A stretch of 64,000 bases of DNA from Anisus vortex (GCA_949126835.1 OX421497.1:49175474-49239473), one strand, 5' to 3'. Numbered from the stretch's first letter, positions 11,679 through 22,416 are shown. Numbers and translations are program-made. The notes: a model not told the origin generated them from the sequence alone.

Positions 11679-12310
11679 TTAGTTCTGTGGGTATTTAGTT
11701 GCATTAGTTCTGTGAGTATTTAGTTCTGTTAGTTCTGGGAGTTGTTAGTTGCATTAGTTCTGTGGGTATTTAGTTGCATTTGTTCTGTGAGTATTTAGTT
11801 GCATTAGTTCTGTGAGTATTTAGTTGCATTAGTTCTGTGAGTATTTAGTTGCATTAGTTCTGTGGGTATTTAGTTGCATTAGTTCTGTGAGTATTTAGTT
11901 GCATTAGTTCTGTGAGTATTTAGTTGCATTAGTTCTGTGAGTATTTAGTTGCATTAGTTCTGTGGGTATTTAGTTGCATTAGTTCTGTGAGTATTTAGTT
12001 GCATTAGTTCTGTGAGTATTTAGTTGCATTAGTTCTGTGACTATTTAGTTGCATTAGTTCTGTGAGTATTTAGTTGCATTAGTTTTGTGAGTATTTAGTT
12101 GCATTAGTTCTGTGAGTATTTAGTTGCATTAGTTCTGTGAGTATTTAGTTGCATTAGTTCTGTGACTATTTAGTTGCATTAGTTCTGTGAGTATTTAGTT
12201 GCATTAGTTCTGTGAGTATTTAGTTGCATTAGTTCTGTGAGTATTTAGTTGCATTAGTTCTGTGAGTATTTAGTTCTGTTAGTTCTATGAGTTGTTAGTT
12301 GCATTTGTTC
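11679..12310. repeat. 25-bp minisatellite, right part, about 25 copies
   Basis: Same unit as 9287-9415. Most copies carry GTGAGT, an ideal 5' splice-site hexamer; some carry GTGGGT or GTGACT. I count roughly 17 GTGAGT copies here plus 2 in the left part. The last unit ends about 115 bp before the acceptor of exon B. Confidence 0.93.
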
Positions 12311-12425
12311 TTTGAGTATTTTTAACCTTGAGCCTATGTTGAAAATATTAAGATTTTGACTTTGTGCCTATGTTAATTTTAAAACAACATGTGATGATTA
12401 GGGTTTCTCAAATTGTGTTTTCCAG

Positions 12426-12501
12426 AGGTTCACCCAATACTTGGCTTCAAATAATTGTTCTTTTAATCTGAGTGGATTTGTGGATAAAGGAGGTGTTCAA
12501 G
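12426..12501 (+). CDS. PICALM: PICALM/AP180 ANTH-domain exon B
   Basis: It encodes RFTQYLASNNCSFNLSGFVD and then KGGVQ plus the first base of Gly. Human CALM has RFIQYLASRNTLFNLSNFLD followed by KSGLQG. Acceptor TTTTCCAG/AGG; donor CAAG/GTGAGTACAT leaves phase 1, completed by GT at the start of exon C. The last bases of the exon and the donor itself are the founding unit of the tandem array that follows (12490-13213). The genuine donor is therefore the first of about 20 near-identical donor sequences. Confidence 0.97.
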
Positions 12502-13213
12502 GTGAGTACATCTTGTAGGTGTGTGTTTAAGGTAGTACATGTAGGTGTGTGTTCAAGGTGAGTACATGTTGTAAGTTTTGTTCAAGAAGAGTACATGTTG
12601 TAGGTGTGTGCCCAAGGTGAGTACATGTTGTAGGTGTGTGTTCAAGGTGAATACATGTTGTAAGTTTGTGTTTCAAGGTGAGTACATGTTGTAGGTGTGT
12701 GTTTCAAGGTGAGTACATGTTGTAGGTGTGTGTTTCAAGGTGAGTACATGTTGTAGGTGTGTGCCCAAGGTGAGTACATGTTGTAGGTGTGTGTTCAAGG
12801 TGAATACATGTTGTAAGTTTTTGTTTCAAGGTGAGTACATATTGTAGGTGTGTGTTTCAAGGTGAGTACATGTGGTAGGTGTGTGCCCAAGGTGAGTACA
12901 TGTGGTAGGTGTGTGTTCAAGGTGAGTACATGTGGTAGGTGTGTGTTCAAGGTGAGTACATGTTGTAAGTTTGTGTTCAAGGTGAGTACATGTTGTAGGT
13001 GTGTGTTTCAAGGTGAGTACATGTTGTAGGTGTGTGTTCAAGGTGAGTACATGTGGTAGGTGTGTGCCCAAGGTGAGTACATGTGGTAGGTGTGTGTTCA
13101 AGGTGAGTACATGTTGTAAGTTTGTGTTCAAGGTGAGTACATGTTGTAAGTTTGTGTTCAAGGTGAGTACATGTTGTAAGTTTGTGTTCAAGGTGAGTAC
13201 ATGTTGTAGGTGA
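12490..13213. repeat. 30-bp minisatellite made of the exon B donor splice site
   Basis: The unit is about 30 bp, made of TTCAAGGTGAGTACATGTTG followed by TAGGTGTGTG. Each unit repeats the last exon bases (GTTCAAG) and the donor (GTGAGTACAT). I count about 19 intact GGTGAGTAC copies downstream of the real junction. A few have changed to GTGAATAC or GAAGAGTAC, and several units read CCCAAG or TTTCAAG before the donor. It fills most of the first 700 bp of the intron. Confidence 0.95.
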
Positions 13214-13508
13214 TTACTGTCTCTTCCACCAAGTGAAAATATTTAACATTAATTGTTAGGGTTCCCATGCGGTCAGGAAAACTGGGCATTTGGGCAACTG
13301 AAAAATGTAAATTGACAGGGTTGTCGAGAAATTGGTTACAGTGCATATGCATTCAAAGAGCACCAAAGATGCATCTTTACAATTTTCTTTTTTAAATATA
13401 CTTTAAAAAAACTTATTGTCTTAGGCCTAGATTTAAAAAAAACATTTTTGATAATATTTTCTTAAATATATTTTTTTCCTTGCCCTCTCTGCCCCATCCC
13501 TGTACTAG

Positions 13509-13611
13509 GTTATGACATGTCAACATATATACGCCGCTATGCAAAATACCTGAATGAAAAAGCAGTGTCTTACAGACTGATGGCGTTTGACTTCTGCAAA
13601 GTGAAAAGAGG
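13509..13611 (+). CDS. PICALM: PICALM/AP180 ANTH-domain exon C
   Basis: With the G carried over from exon B it encodes [20 protein letters not shown] and then [15 protein letters not shown]. It is almost identical to human CALM ([29 protein letters not shown]). Acceptor TGTACTAG/GT; donor AGAGG/GTAGAC leaves phase 2. This is the most conserved block of the ANTH helical solenoid. The intron on its left contains the donor-derived array; the one on its right contains a 38-bp array. Confidence 0.97.
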
Positions 13612-14067
13612 GTAGACTTTATAATTAAAATAATTTTTTAAGCCATTTATCCCCCTGGGAGTTGCAATTTTAACTCTGTTCTTATTTGTAAACAAGGTGT
13701 ATAGTTTAAAATTTCTATTATTTGTATAGATATATTTAGTTGATTATCATCATTACTGATGAAACTATTAGAAAACAATTTTATTCAATCTGCATCCAGT
13801 ATAAATGAAAAATACCATTTATTAATACATTTTTTATCTAACCATAGATGTAGTTATTTTAATGGTAGAATGTAAAACAGAAGAATGGATAAATATAATT
13901 ATGTTAAATATGATATTAAAAATTATTTTGAAATCGTAATTGACGTAACATGAAATATAATACAATATTTGAGTTAGCATCATTTTTGTTGATTTAATCC
14001 CAAATCAGTTCTCATTAAAATTAATTCTTTTCATAGTAACTTTTTACTCTAATTACATTTGTAGGAA
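13612..14067. other. AT-rich intron sequence
   Basis: About 455 bp with no recognisable element or exon. Confidence 0.5.
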
Positions 14068-14497
14068 ACTTTAAAAAATTACATAGAATGTACAGTTTTA
14101 ATAAAGTTTTAAAAAATTACATAGAATGTACAGTTTTAATAAAGTTTTAAAAAATTACATAGAATGTACAGTTTTAATAAAGTTTTAAAAAATTACATAG
14201 AATGTACAGTTTTAATAAAGTTTTAAAAAATTACATAGAATGTACAGTTTTAATAAAGTTTTAAATAATTACATAGAATGTACAGTTTTAATAAAGTTTA
14301 AAAAAATTACATAGAATGTACAGTTTTAATAAAGTTTTAAAAAATTACATAGAATGTACAGTTTTAATAAAGTTTTAAAAAATTACATAGAACGTACAGT
14401 TTTAATAAAGTTTTAAAAAATTACATAGAATGTACAGTTTTAATAAAGTTTTAAAAAATTACATAGAATGTACAGTTTTAATAAAGTTTTAAAAAAG
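14068..14497. repeat. 38-bp minisatellite, 11 copies
   Basis: The unit of 38 bp contains TTACATAGAATGTACAGTTT followed by TAATAAAG and an A/T run. The period is exact between successive copies (for example 14101 and 14139). Only single-base changes separate the units, such as one AACGTACAG, so expansion is recent. Each unit also holds an AATAAAG hexamer resembling a weak poly(A) signal; no function is implied. Confidence 0.95.
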
Positions 14498-15258
14498 GAG
14501 AGACAGAATAATGTTACCCTATGTAACAGATTTGATAATTCTGAATCAGAAGGGTATTTCACTTATCACGAGGAAAGTGAAATACAGTAATTTTGGTTAG
14601 TACTTGAATTAAAGAATGTATATTCATGTGTCTCTTATTCCTAAATTATTTACATAATGTTAAAATTATTTGTTGTTTTCAGGGTTGGGGAGTTTAGTAC
14701 TAGTTAGTATTATTAGGATGGAAAGAGTCGCTAGTAAAAAATAAAACAAACAATATCAGCAAATTATATTGTTTATATTTCATAGTTAATACATATGGAT
14801 GTTTTTTATGAAGTGAATCACATTTTGTTAGAGAAGTCAAAGTTTATTCTTAGTAAATCTATTATTGAGTATTGTGAGTATTCAGTATTCTAGTGAATTT
14901 GTAAAATATTTTACATTCAAAAGTTACTATGCATCCCCACCATGTCTTAAGAATGCTGATCTTTAGCACAACCTTCAAATAGTTCTAAGTCTTCTAATAT
15001 ATATTTGATAGAAAATAGGAAGCACTTTGCAAAATATGCTACATTGTGACTTAAAAATCAATTTCTGTAAAAAAAAAATCAGTTTATATTGACTTAGCAC
15101 CATTTAAAAGTGGAGAATTCATTCATTCATTCACATAGTTTCATCATTCATTATGAAAAGTAAAAGTATATTCCAAATAAAAATATATTTATTAGAAAAG
15201 TTAAAATATATTTCTTGATAAAAGATCTCATTGTATATATTAACAAAATTTTTTTTAG
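14498..15258. other. AT-rich intron sequence before exon D
   Basis: No gene or element seen. There is a small ATTCATTCATTC run near 15117-15134. Confidence 0.5.
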
Positions 15259-15298
15259 AAAGGAAGATGGCTTACTTCGAACAATGAACACAGACAAG
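15259..15298 (+). CDS. PICALM: PICALM/AP180 ANTH-domain exon D (40 nt)
   Basis: It encodes, with the split Gly, KEDGLLRTMNTDK. The human equivalent ends VMRTMNTEK. Acceptor TTTTTTAG/A; donor CAAG/GTAATA ends in phase 0. Small size is normal for this position in CALM/AP180 genes. It links the KVKRG helix to the LLKTLP helix. Confidence 0.95.
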
Positions 15299-15611
15299 GT
15301 AATAAATTAGACCAAACAATTAGAATGTTTTGTTTTCAAGTTAATTGCTCAATTATGATTATCTCAAAATGATCAGATTATGATTAAAGTTTAAACACCT
15401 TATTTTATTTCTTGACAACATTTCTATATTTATTAAAGTAACAAAAAATGTCAATAAATCTCAAGATAATGTTTCCTAATTTCACACAAAATTGTTTATT
15501 TCTTAGCTGATATATCAAACTTTGACCTTTACCTTGGTCAAGAAACATGACATAAACAATTAAGGTCTGCACCACAGGAAACAATTGTCCCAATTCTCTA
15601 TTTTTCTCATG

Positions 15612-17657
15612 GTTTTACCCACTGAGCTATAATATATGGAGTGCTCAAGCAAGTCAATTGACAAGTCTTAATGAGGCGTGAACTTTTGAACCCATATGTT
15701 CGTGAACTTCCTGTTCTATTTTTAAACTAATAAACAAAAAAAACATGCTTTTGCTGGTGTTTGACAATTGATTTCAACCTCGACGGCCAGTTCTAGTCTT
15801 TTAGAATTATACAAAGGATACAATATTAGTTATGAGGAATCCCTTTTTAACATCAAAAGTGAGTAGGCGATAACTAATACTCAAGTGTTAGTCGCGTGAA
15901 GTTAAATATTTATTTGTTTACAAAATAAATTAGTCAAGAGTTGCGTTTTCTTGGTTATTGAAAAACAAAATTCGTAGATTCATAAAAACGAATAACAAAA
16001 ATTCCTTTGCATTTAGCATGGGTGCAAGAGTGCCGGCTATAGCCGGCATGCCGGCCAATATAAATTTTGGAAACATGCACGCCGGCCAATCGCCGTCAAG
16101 CTTAATGTGTAATTTCTTGTAGATCTCTGTGCACCGAAATCGGATTTTTTTTGCCATAAAAAACTATAAATGATCAACTTTTTTCTTTCATGAAAACTTA
16201 AAAGGCGAAATAAAAAGAGCAACAGGAAAATACCAAAGTATCCGCGCACGCGTGATTCTATATTTATATTTAGGTCAGGGTTTCCCTAGTTTTCGTCGCC
16301 CTGTAATTTGCATAGGCCTACTCGTGCCTCCAGAGTTTTAAAAACTTTTTTTTTTAATCGCAATCCCGTAATGTAGCTTTCTTGGACTTGTATTTAGGTC
16401 AATCTATACGCCAAGCGTTACTCGCGGCCGCGGCTATTAAAACTCATTGTTTTCATTAGCTCATTAGGCATTAGTCGCATTAGGCTAGGCATTGGCCTCA
16501 TTAGGCCTACAATAAAATGTTTGTTTATCAGCCTACTAAAACGAAAACAACTATTTATTAATATACTTTATCTCGGCGCAACGTCAAAGTTTCAATTATT
16601 GCTATTAATGATGTAAAATCGTCACTATAATCTTGTTTTTGTAGAACACTGAGCTCGCTGTAGGCCCTGCACTACATTGTTACATTGTTAGTAATATTAA
16701 TATAGTAACCTGTTGCGCGGCGACCTTGACCTGATATCCTTTCTTTTTTCTCTCGCAAATGTCCGAATTATGTCCGAATTCGGCGATCGTAGGCTATTTG
16801 TAAAAAAAAATAATAAATATAATACAATAATACGCGGACACGAATGCTAAGTATACTATTTTAGGCAGAAACTTTGCCGGCTTTTTGGCATTGTCAACTC
16901 TTACTTGCCGGCCAAATGTGGGTCCAGCACTTGCACCCATGATTTAGCAATAAATTTGAAATTTTAAAAAGGTGATTTTTCACTTCTGACTTTCACAATA
17001 CATTGTTTTGTTTTGTAAACATCTTTTGGAAATGAAATACATTTTAATCCCCAACAAATTTGAGTACAACCAGTAAAGTAGCACACAGACATGTTTCGAA
17101 ACAAATGATTTAATTCGACCGGAAATGTTTTTTATTTGTCGACCTTTTATGAATGCATACACGTTAAGACTTGTCAATTGTCTGAGAAAATGCGGACTTT
17201 TAAATATAGTTAAGTGCACTGTATGGCACTGAGCTATATATTCATGTCTAAATAATAAATATTCATTAAAATTACTTACTCAGTTAACAAATAAATATAT
17301 GTGGTATTCAAAGCATTATCCAGAAAAATCATCAGCCATTACATCTTTTGACTTCGCCATTAAATTAATGAATCAGGTGCTATCTAAAATTAACACAATG
17401 TACTCAAATTATCGTATAAGAGAGTCTAAGCTTACATATATATATATAATTAATGTTCAGTATAAAAGTGTTCATTTTTATCAAATTTCAATGGCGCAAT
17501 TACAAAAAGTTATATATTTTTGGTACTTCCATGTATATCTAAGTGCTATACAGTGCACTTATGTATATTTAAAAGTTCACATTTTCTCCTCTTTTTCTGT
17601 TCTTAATTTCAATTGCTTGAGCACTCCATGTATATATGGCTCAGTGGCTCTACCCAG
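15612..17657. mobile_element. Element with about 45-bp TIRs, 2.05 kb, carrying a nested element
   Basis: The left end (15612-15659) contains GAGCTATAATATATGGAGTG and CTCAAGCAA. The right end (17610-17657) contains the complement, GCTTGAGCACTCCATG followed by TATATATGGCTCAGTGG. The pairing extends over about 45 bp with a few mismatches. Target duplications were not resolved. A second element is nested at 16017-16941. No transposase was recognised; the 149-codon open frame at 17299-17748 runs out of the element through its right end and is probably chance. Confidence 0.6.
16017..16941. mobile_element. TIR element with 6-bp target duplication and CCGGC-rich ends
   Basis: The left end is CATGGGTGCAAGAGTGCCGG and the right end is CCAGCACTTGCACCCATG. 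It is flanked by ATTTAG on both sides (16011-16016 and 16942-16947). The sub-terminal zones are rich in GCCGGC/CCGGCCAA. It is 925 bp and has no transposase. Termini of CA..TG type with a 6-bp duplication resemble those of the 9416 and 23271 elements. Confidence 0.75.
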
Positions 17658-18070
17658 CATCAGGGGAATCTATCCTTACATTTTCTGTTGGTCCCTTTTT
17701 GTTGTCTGCATAACAGGATTTGGGTTTTCAGTTTTTGAAATGAGATAAATGAAGAAAAGTCCTGTACATAGTTTCATCAATAATTTACATAGCCTAGACA
17801 AGAAGAAAAGTCCTGTACATAGTTTCATCAATAATTTATTTGATTTGTCTTTTTTAAATCATCAATTAGCTTGGGCTCCTAGCCTAGAGTAATATCCGTG
17901 TTCTTAGTTGTATGTTAAATGCGCTCTGAGCTTACATTATGTTTGTTGGCAGCGCTATACAAATATTATTATTTACATAGCCTAGAGAAGAATACAAAGA
18001 TTAACTATTACAAAAATGTTTTTTATTATTTTATAGAAGTAAATCCTGCATTAAAATATTAATTCATTAC
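17658..18070. repeat. 51-bp direct duplication and a possible SINE/LINE tail
   Basis: GAAGAAAAGTCCTGTACATA occurs at 17751 and again at 17802, as part of a 51-bp tandem duplication with ACATAGCCTAGA between copies. At about 17890-17981 the sequence AATGCGCTCTGAGCTTACAT, followed by GGCAGCGCTATACAAATATT, resembles the 3' end of common invertebrate retroposons. A similar piece (TTAAATGCGAGCTGAGCTTA) is at 22611. The retroposon assignment is tentative. Confidence 0.45.
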
Positions 18071-18460
18071 CAGGGCTGTGGAGTCGAGGAGTCGGAGTCG
18101 GGGGACATTTTGGGTACCTGGAGTCGGAGTCGGCACATCACGCATCGACTCCTACTAAATTTAGATTAGAAATTAAAAAAAAAAAAGTTTAAATGTCCCT
18201 ATTCACAAAAAGTTATAATTAATGACTTCTCTACTGTAAAAATAAAGACCAATGCATGCAGCGCCTCACGTAACCGCAAAAAGAGCACATTAAGTGACAG
18301 TGAAGAAGCATGCTTTTCATGTGCCTCACTTTATGGCAATACATTTGCATATTAATACAGAGGAGTCGGAGTCTGGAGTCGGAGTCGTGAGTCAGAGTTG
18401 GAAGATAAAAAAACTGAGGAGTTGGAGTCTGAAGATTTATCTACCGACTCCACAGCCCTG
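18071..18460. mobile_element. hAT-like element 'GGCTGTGGAGTCGG', copy 2
   Basis: The left end is CAGGGCTGTGGAGTCGAGGA and the right end is CTACCGACTCCACAGCCCTG. A perfect 8-bp target duplication TTCATTAC lies at 18063-18070 and 18461-18468. It is 390 bp and non-coding, in the same family as 4639-4951 but inverted relative to it. Confidence 0.88.
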
Positions 18461-18468
18461 TTCATTAC

Positions 18469-18979
18469 TATAGGTAGTAGTAGAGTACCTGTTGCTTACA
18501 CATGGGACATAAAAAGGTTACCTTTTGCGGTTTAGGAGGCCTCATTTCTTTATGGTTTGACATATATACTCACTATACCAAAGTGCAGTGTGTGATTTAC
18601 TATAACCCTGATGGTTTGCAGCATCCGTCTATAGTCACAATTTATCTTTCTGGACTACTTGCTCCCTGATTAGGCCTAGGCAATGTATTGTAAATTTTGT
18701 GTTGATGCAAATAATGAGGTTCTTATACATTAGTTAAGTATAAGTCACGGATCTGATGATGATTATTAAATTAACATGAATTGAAACTTTATCTTACATC
18801 TAAGTAGTAAACATATTTTAAAGTATATCGCAATTTTTCACAGAACATTATCTTTCTTAATGTTATGTAATGTATGCTTGGAAACAGAATTACTCAATAT
18901 CTATGTTTACTGGGTTTAAGAAATGTACATTTTTTTAAAACTACAATTAACATTTTCTTTTTTCTTTCTTTCTCCAAAG
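18469..18979. other. Intron sequence before exon E
   Basis: About 510 bp, AT-rich. It ends in a good polypyrimidine tract (TTTTCTTTCTTTCTCCAAAG). No other feature seen. Confidence 0.5.
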
Positions 18980-19036
18980 CTTTTAAAAACATTACCAGTC
19001 TTACAGCAACAGTTAGACGCATTGTTAGAATTTGAT
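18980..19036 (+). CDS. PICALM: PICALM/AP180 ANTH-domain exon E (57 nt)
   Basis: It encodes LLKTLPVLQQQLDALLEFD in phase 0-0. Human CALM has a very similar helix (LLKTVPIIQNQMDALLDF). Acceptor CTCCAAAG/CTT; donor GAT/GTAAGC. It is followed by an intron containing a three-level nest of transposons. Confidence 0.96.
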
Positions 19037-19532
19037 GTAAGCTTGATTTTTCTATATAGCTTTCTATTGATTAGTCTTTAACAGCTGTGATATGAGCAAA
19101 CACAAACAACTTTTAGCATTTTTTCCAAGATGTCCAAGGGATTTAGTGTAAAAAAAAAAGGAATATTACTGATAAAAATACATATGTATCAAAGTCTCTT
19201 AAAAAATATTGATACAATTGTCACTTAAGTACATTTGAATGATATTTGCAGCTATATTTGTAATTAATTATTGCTGAAATTTTTGTATTAACTTGCTTAA
19301 GTAAATTTATGTAAAATCTGACTAAAGTCTTTTGTATTACAGTAAAATCTCAGTTTAGGCGGCACTTTTTAAACCAAATTTTCAGGTCAAAGGGATGAGG
19401 CTTACAAATGTGTAAATAAAATATAATTTTGTTCCTAGGCTAGAATATCAACTGAAATTGACGATGAAGGCTACCGTAAGCAACATTAATGAAAATACTA
19501 GACTCGTAAAGAACGGAAAACATCTTGAAATG

Positions 19533-21492
19533 TACCGTATATACTCGCGTATAGGTCACACTATTTTTGCACTACACCTATACACTCGACATAGTTCTGA
19601 AAAAGTTTGAAAACATCACTACTCATTATTAACTCATTTGCTACTAACCTACTTTCCAAAGACACCCCTCAAAGTTCTAACCAAAGGGAGGGAACTCCTC
19701 ATTAAATTTAGTTAATTATTTGTAAATATTTTTTTTAATGACTAAATATTCCCCAAAGTTAATAACAATTACACCATAAAATAGATAAATCCCTTAGCTT
19801 TCTGGAAATGCATACTTTTATACATAAAAAATGTCAAATTATCGTTAGAATCATTCGTTGTGTGTTGAGACACTAGGATTTGGCTAAATATTTGCACTAG
19901 GCCTAGCGACGAAGTCCGATAAAGTATCATAAATCCCTTAAATCGAGTTGTAATGGAAATTCAGTTAAGTCTATATCTGAAGCATCCTTATTATTAGAAC
20001 TTTTGTTAAGTGTTATATTTGGAGGTATAGAGCTATTGATTAATAAACTAAAAAATTAAAGGCAAAGGCTATAAAAAAAATTACTAGACGAAAGGCCAGT
20101 GAAAACTCCCCATACTTTGAAAGCACATCGCAAAAAACGAATCATAATAAAAACATCAGTATTTTTTAACAAAACAAACTATATTCCTACTTTTTAAAAC
20201 CACTGAACGCGTGTCGAAAAAAATAAATAAACGGCGATACGTTAGTCACACACGTGGGCCGCTTTTGGGCGCAGTAGTACGGAGGGGGTAGGCCGCATTC
20301 AGTCGCGGTAGTAGCAAATGAGTTAAGTTGCAACTATCACCCGTATCGGAGGTTGTTATGTAGAATTATTAGGCTATTGCTTCAGACTGCAATTTACATA
20401 AGGAAAACTGTCATATGTGTAAATATAATATTTTTATACAACTGAAATTGAAATGGACAAATATTTTAAGTTTTCAGACCCCCACACCCTTTTCTGTTAA
20501 ACTTTTGGGCGATTTTGCATTGCTGAAGCGTAGCATAAGCTTAAGGGGGGGGGGGGGCATTTTTTATATTGATTGCAAATTACAATATGGAAAGAATTGT
20601 AAATGTATAAAAGCCTATCTAGACCTATAATATAGGTATAACATTTAGACCAGCAGCTAAAGATGTGTTTTATTTAGGACCTATGGCCTTGGCCTATAAG
20701 CTATAGCCTACTAAGGCAGTGTTAAGCATTCAGAGAAAACAGTGCATTGACTTTGCAATGTTCCCAAAACTATGATTGGCCGATGGACACATTTCAGGAC
20801 ATTTGGAAAAAATTCTGCACTCAAATTTAGTTTTTTCAAATTTCTATAGAAATAATGGTTGAAATGTCAATAGTGTGTTTCATTTTTCATTAGTTGCATG
20901 TTGAAATTGAAAAAAACACATCTTATTTTTTGCCGCAAAGATAAAAAGTCAGCACTGACAGCTTTGAATTTTTTTTTCGCGCAGTAGCGTTTCAAATCAT
21001 TAAAAACAATGTTAATGGGTAATTAGGGCACTTTTATAGCGCAACTATCAATACTGGCGCTGTCCAGTCTAGGCACCGTCCAGTCTATAGAGGGCACTTC
21101 AGAAGGACTTTTTTTGTGTCGAACCACTATAGTGTGATTTTAGGGATAGTAACTTGAGTAAGGACAGGGACTTAGATGAAGAAACAGAGGCCTTATAAAA
21201 ATTCTCCCATATGACTAATGGCTGTATTGATCGGTTGTCAAAAATAAATGACATGCTACCTTTATTTGATTATGTTTGCGTTATGCATGATTGAAACTAT
21301 TTTTTTAGGAAAGTTCCCAAATTAACTTTTATTTTCAAAAGGTATGATTTTTTGAGAAGTTAAAAGGCAATGTAACCTTGAAAGTTAGGATGTAACTCAT
21401 ACCTGGATCAATGACAACATATAAGGAAAAAAATCCTAAACTAGGGGTGCAAATTATCCACCGGTGCGACTTAAACGCGAGTACATATAGTA
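19533..21492 (+). mobile_element. TIR element family R1, copy 2
   Basis: It begins TACCGTATATACTCGCGTAT and ends with ACTTAAACGCGAGTACATAT followed by AGTA. The body matches copies 1 and 3 (for example AGCATAAGCTTAAGG, GAAAGAATTGTAAATGT, CCTACTAAGGCAGTGTTAAG). It is interrupted by the TTAA element at 19633-20322. A run of 12 or more G is near 20545. Confidence 0.8.
19633..20322. mobile_element. Candidate piggyBac-type non-autonomous element (TTAA-flanked)
   Basis: The inverted termini are CTCATTTGCTACTA at the left and TAGTAGCAAATGAG at the right. They are directly bordered by TTAA on both sides (19629-19632 and 20323-20326). Other R1 copies lack these 690 bp, so the insertion boundary is clear. 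TTAA duplication and a CATTTG-like end fit piggyBac. No transposase is present. Confidence 0.75.
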
Positions 21493-22216
21493 AGTTACAT
21501 AAAAGTAACATTTTAATTTCCCTATTACAGCCTCTTTTAACAAGTCGTTTAAATAAAAAAGTAAATTACCCAGAGATCCGTAATAATGTAATAAAAGTGG
21601 CAACTAATCTTGTGTGTTTTTATGCTATTCAGCTGTTTTTTAGTCAACAGCTTCAGTAATTTATGTTGTAGATTGGTAACACAGAGACTAACGGAATTTT
21701 CCGATCATGGAATTCTTAGTTAATTATAAAAAATTGGAAAGTCAGTGGATTTTATAACTTTCTTATTTGGATCCTGGACTTTTAGTCTTTGAAATGAGGT
21801 CTAATAATATATATTAAATATAATATTATAAAGCTGATATTTGATCTTCCATATGACAAATAAATAAAACTTTACAAACAGCAACAGTGAAAAATAAAAA
21901 TATGAATTAAGAAATTATACAAGTACACCAAATAGATTTTGAGTGTAACTTATACACGTGAACTTAAATTTTACTTGTTTTTTTACCTTCCAAAGTAAAC
22001 CTGCTACAGGTGCAGCTTATACTCGAGATTTTATTGTAACTTGCTTAAAAGTAAATTTATGTAAAATCTGGTTAAAGCTTTGTAATCCATTTTTTTCTGG
22101 AGGTAAATCATTAAATCTTGACTCAAAACAGTTTTAAAAAAAGAAATCATCAGCTAAAAATAGATCTTAGAGAATTGATGGAGCTAATTTGAGTCTTTTT
22201 TTTGTTGTGTTTTTAG

Positions 22217-22328
22217 TGTACACCAAATGAACTGACCAATGGTGTGATTACAGCATGTTTTATGCTGCTGTTTAAAGACCTGATAAGACTATTTGCTTGT
22301 TATAATGATGGTGTCATAAATTTATTAG
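22217..22328 (+). CDS. PICALM: PICALM/AP180 ANTH-domain exon F
   Basis: It encodes [20 protein letters not shown] followed by [17 protein letters not shown] and one extra base. Human CALM has a closely similar segment (ELTNGVINAAFMLLFK; DAIRLFAAYNEGIINLLEKY). Acceptor TGTTTTTAG/TGT; donor TTAG/GTGAGT in phase 1. The helix contributes to the core of the ANTH solenoid. The next intron is only 88 bp, the shortest here. Confidence 0.97.
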
Positions 22329-22416
22329 GTGAGTTCATCAAAAATGGGATATTTATATTTACACTTCCTTCATCATGAATAATTTGTTAAAAAATTCATT
22401 TGTTCTTTTTTTCCAG

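Larger units (their letters stand above)
19340..22036. mobile_element. Mariner/pogo-like TIR element, outermost of a three-level nest
   Basis: The left end is CAGTAAAATCTCAGTTTAGG and the right end is CTCGAGATTTTATTG, with TA on both sides (19338-19339 and 22037-22038). The CAGTAAAATCTC type terminus resembles pogo/Tigger ends; the assignment is inference. It contains R1 copy 2 (19533-21492), which itself contains a TTAA-flanked element (19633-20322). Just outside TA on both sides lies a 46-bp direct repeat (ACTTGCTTAAGTAAATTTAT and onward at 19290-19335 and about 22038-22083). That is far longer than any mariner target duplication. Confidence 0.6.

Noticed and set aside
14068..14497. Repeated AATAAAG as alternative poly(A) sites
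   Set aside because: The motif is part of every 38-bp unit and not the canonical hexamer. No transcript evidence is available from sequence alone.
17299..17748. 149-codon open frame on the + strand
   Set aside because: It crosses the right TIR of a transposable element, is AT-rich and hydrophobic by composition, and matches no family I recognise.
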